NCBI GenBank assembly: GCA_900537185.1
Contig: LS999829.1
Location: 186,275-250,274 of the forward strand
DNA length: 64,000 nt
From: Cytophagales bacterium Alg240-R148
GTDB taxonomy: Bacteria; Bacteroidota; Bacteroidia; Cytophagales; Cyclobacteriaceae
Direction: 5' to 3'
Of the stretch, positions 62,698 through 64,000 are shown piece after piece (position 1 is the stretch's first letter; the number at the start of each line of letters is the position of its first letter). A program made the translations under genes and the position numbers. The notes under the pieces are model-generated. The model was given only the letters and a program-made list of their open reading frames with translations, searched no databases and had not been told where the DNA came from.

Positions 62698-63765
62698 CTA
62701 TTGATTGTTTAATTCTTTAAACTTAAAGTAGTTAAGCTTTTTTGTTAATTCGGGGTTATTAATTAACCCTGATTCGATATGGGCTGGATTATTTGTGCCT
62801 TCAACAAGCTTAAAAAAATAAGCTTCCTCTATTTGTAAACTGTCAAGAGTTTTAATATAAAATTCCAATCTTTCACTTTGATACATTTCTGTAAGCGGTT
62901 CTAAATTAACGTTTGGCCCTCCAAACTCGGTCACTATAATCGGTTTGTTGACCATAGTTTTGAAGTTTTCAAAATATATTTTCCAATTCTCAGCATCATC
63001 ATAAAGATGTATGTCAACTTCGTCATAAAGGGCATTTTGTAAAACGTATTCTATTCTGTTTTTAACTGATAAAAATTCAGTGCTATTGCAATTATTATTT
63101 AAAAATTCTCTGTTGTATAAAGTCCCTTCATCATCAAAAAATGCATCAATTAGTCCATTGCATCCGGCCAAAAATCTTAATGAAATGGTGGTAAATCCTC
63201 CTAAAACGAATTTGGTTTGTGGTGAAAATTGTTGGATTGCATTGTAAACGATATTATTGGCGATGACAAATTCCTGTTCGCTACCTATATACCAAAAGTC
63301 AGATTGCCATTCATTCCCAAATTGAATTTTAGCAATTCTATTTGGATAGCGTTGTAGAATTTCTTCTATATAGGTTTTAAATTTTTGATTATCGTTAAAG
63401 ACACAAGAATTATCATTCTGTTGTGGGCTACAAGCCCAACCTGGACCATTAGATTGAATTGTGAGTAAAATAGTAATGCCATTGCTTTCAGCCCATTTGA
63501 TTCTTTCATCGAGTGGCGTCCAATTGAAATTGCCTTCTGTCGGTTCTCTAAAACCCCAATCTTCACCTATCCGAATATTCTCAACATTCAATTCTTTTAA
63601 GAGAGGTGAAGTTAATAACCGTTGTTCTTCATCGGCAACTGGTGGAAAAGAAATACCTAAATTAAAATCTATAGCCGCATTGCTTATAGGGGCTTCATTG
63701 TCTGAGTCACATTTGGTACAACTCAGTAATACTAATAAAGCCACTATGTTAATCATTATCTTCAT
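62698..63765 (-). CDS. glycoside-hydrolase-like (beta/alpha)8 lipoprotein
   Basis: Lipoprotein of 355 residues: MKIMINIVALLVLLSC (lipobox), then CDSDNEAPISN. The body has a TIM-barrel glycosidase pattern of clan GH-A: LNVENIRIGEDWGFREPTEGNFNWTPLDERIKWAESNGI, a catalytic acid/base in KIQFGNEWQSDFW and a nucleophile in KPIIVTEFGGPN. The exact family (GH5, GH39, GH42 or other) and substrate cannot be told. ATG 63765 is preferred, because a GTTACCCGT core-like motif ends just upstream (63778-63770) and the signal is better. The stop is followed by the family 2 repeat. Confidence 0.7.
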   Translation of the reverse strand: MKIMINIVALLVLLSCTKCDSDNEAPISNAAIDFNLGISFPPVADEEQRLLTSPLLKELNVENIRIGEDWGFREPTEGNFNWTPLDERIKWAESNGITILLTIQSNGPGWACSPQQNDNSCVFNDNQKFKTYIEEILQRYPNRIAKIQFGNEWQSDFWYIGSEQEFVIANNIVYNAIQQFSPQTKFVLGGFTTISLRFLAGCNGLIDAFFDDEGTLYNREFLNNNCNSTEFLSVKNRIEYVLQNALYDEVDIHLYDDAENWKIYFENFKTMVNKPIIVTEFGGPNVNLEPLTEMYQSERLEFYIKTLDSLQIEEAYFFKLVEGTNNPAHIESGLINNPELTKKLNYFKFKELNNQ

Positions 63766-63953
63766 AATTACGGGTAACACCCCTATAGGATTTGCACGCT
63801 TCTACTTTTCAATGACAATGAAGTATCGAAAAACTGAGAAAGTTGAAATAGCTTGGAAGCACATTCATTAGGCATTTTGAAATTATTTTTTTTCTCAGGC
63901 AGCATATTGCAATGAAACCGCATTTATATAAATAGAAACTAAAAATTTAAGTT

Positions 63954-64000
63954 ATGAAAAAAATAAGTGCGTTAATAATTTTTGCTGTTTTAGTATCCGT
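63954..64000 (+). CDS. start of a secreted protein gene, cut by the window edge
   Basis: ATG at 63954 opens MKKISALIIFAVLVS, the start of a signal peptide, on the plus strand, running off the window. It is divergent from the glycosidase gene and so probably outside the minus-strand cassette series. Nothing more can be said. Confidence 0.55.
   Translation, partial: MKKISALIIFAVLVS

Noticed and set aside
58435-63780. Insertion sequences as the source of the repeats
   Set aside because: No transposase frame or short flanking target duplications are visible; repeats begin at gene stop codons, which suits attC-like sites better.

Overview
The window comes from a member of the Bacteroidota, probably a Cytophagales-like gliding marine or soil bacterium. 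Pointers are a GldJ-like gliding lipoprotein, a DUF4175 coiled-coil protein, a MuiA-type protein carrying a SusC-style carboxypeptidase-regulatory domain, DUF2911, LytS/LytTR pairs, promoters of the TTTG / TAnnTTTG type, few Shine-Dalgarno sequences and low GC. No rRNA, tRNA, CRISPR array or transposase was seen.

Layout. 1-18.3 kb is a mixed region of small operons: a DUF3857 fragment, a Crp-type regulator with a haloalkane-dehalogenase-like hydrolase and a FrnE-type DsbA protein, a MarR-GNAT fusion with a DinB-like enzyme, two membrane proteins with DHp-like tails but no ATPase domain, a Rieske oxygenase, an AdiC-like permease with an arginine-deiminase/DDAH-fold enzyme, a BlaI / BlaR1-M23 pair with twin operators, an orphan TAXI protein, a LytS/LytTR two-component system and gldJ. 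18.3-30.6 kb is a conserved block: ComF, AhpD-like protein, aromatic amino acid decarboxylase, xth, DUF4175, RsbW-like kinase, ybeY, two parS sites, mnmG, a methyltransferase and an Ig-like lipoprotein.

At 30.56-30.95 kb lies a gene-free AT-rich segment with four perfect and several near-perfect DnaA boxes. With the parS pair 4.4 kb upstream and a visible change of strand composition (C- and A-rich plus strand to the left, G- and T-rich to the right) it is a strong candidate for the chromosomal origin oriC. To its right are a TPR protein, an acyl-CoA ligase, mfd, DUF2911, a decayed secreted-protein gene, the MuiA fusion and small regulators and enzymes (VOC, AraC, ChrA, HxlR/thioredoxin, a membrane class III adenylate cyclase, an MBL hydrolase, CPBP proteases, a membrane LytTR protein).

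From about 54.3 kb the character changes: a partially deleted VOC gene duplicate, a gene truncated by a roughly 170-bp repeat, and then (57-63.8 kb) short orphan genes all on the minus strand separated by long imperfectly palindromic repeats. Two repeat families alternate here, and the cores that bound single genes are inverse complements of each other (best case GTTAGAGC / GCTCTAAC around the gene at 61798-62340). This is the logic of integron gene cassettes with attC sites. No integrase is in the window, so it would be a cassette cluster lacking its integrase or lying far from it. The cassette-like genes include a Fic AMP-transferase with its own inhibitory motif and operator-like repeats, a glycoside-hydrolase-like lipoprotein and several unrecognised secreted or membrane proteins.
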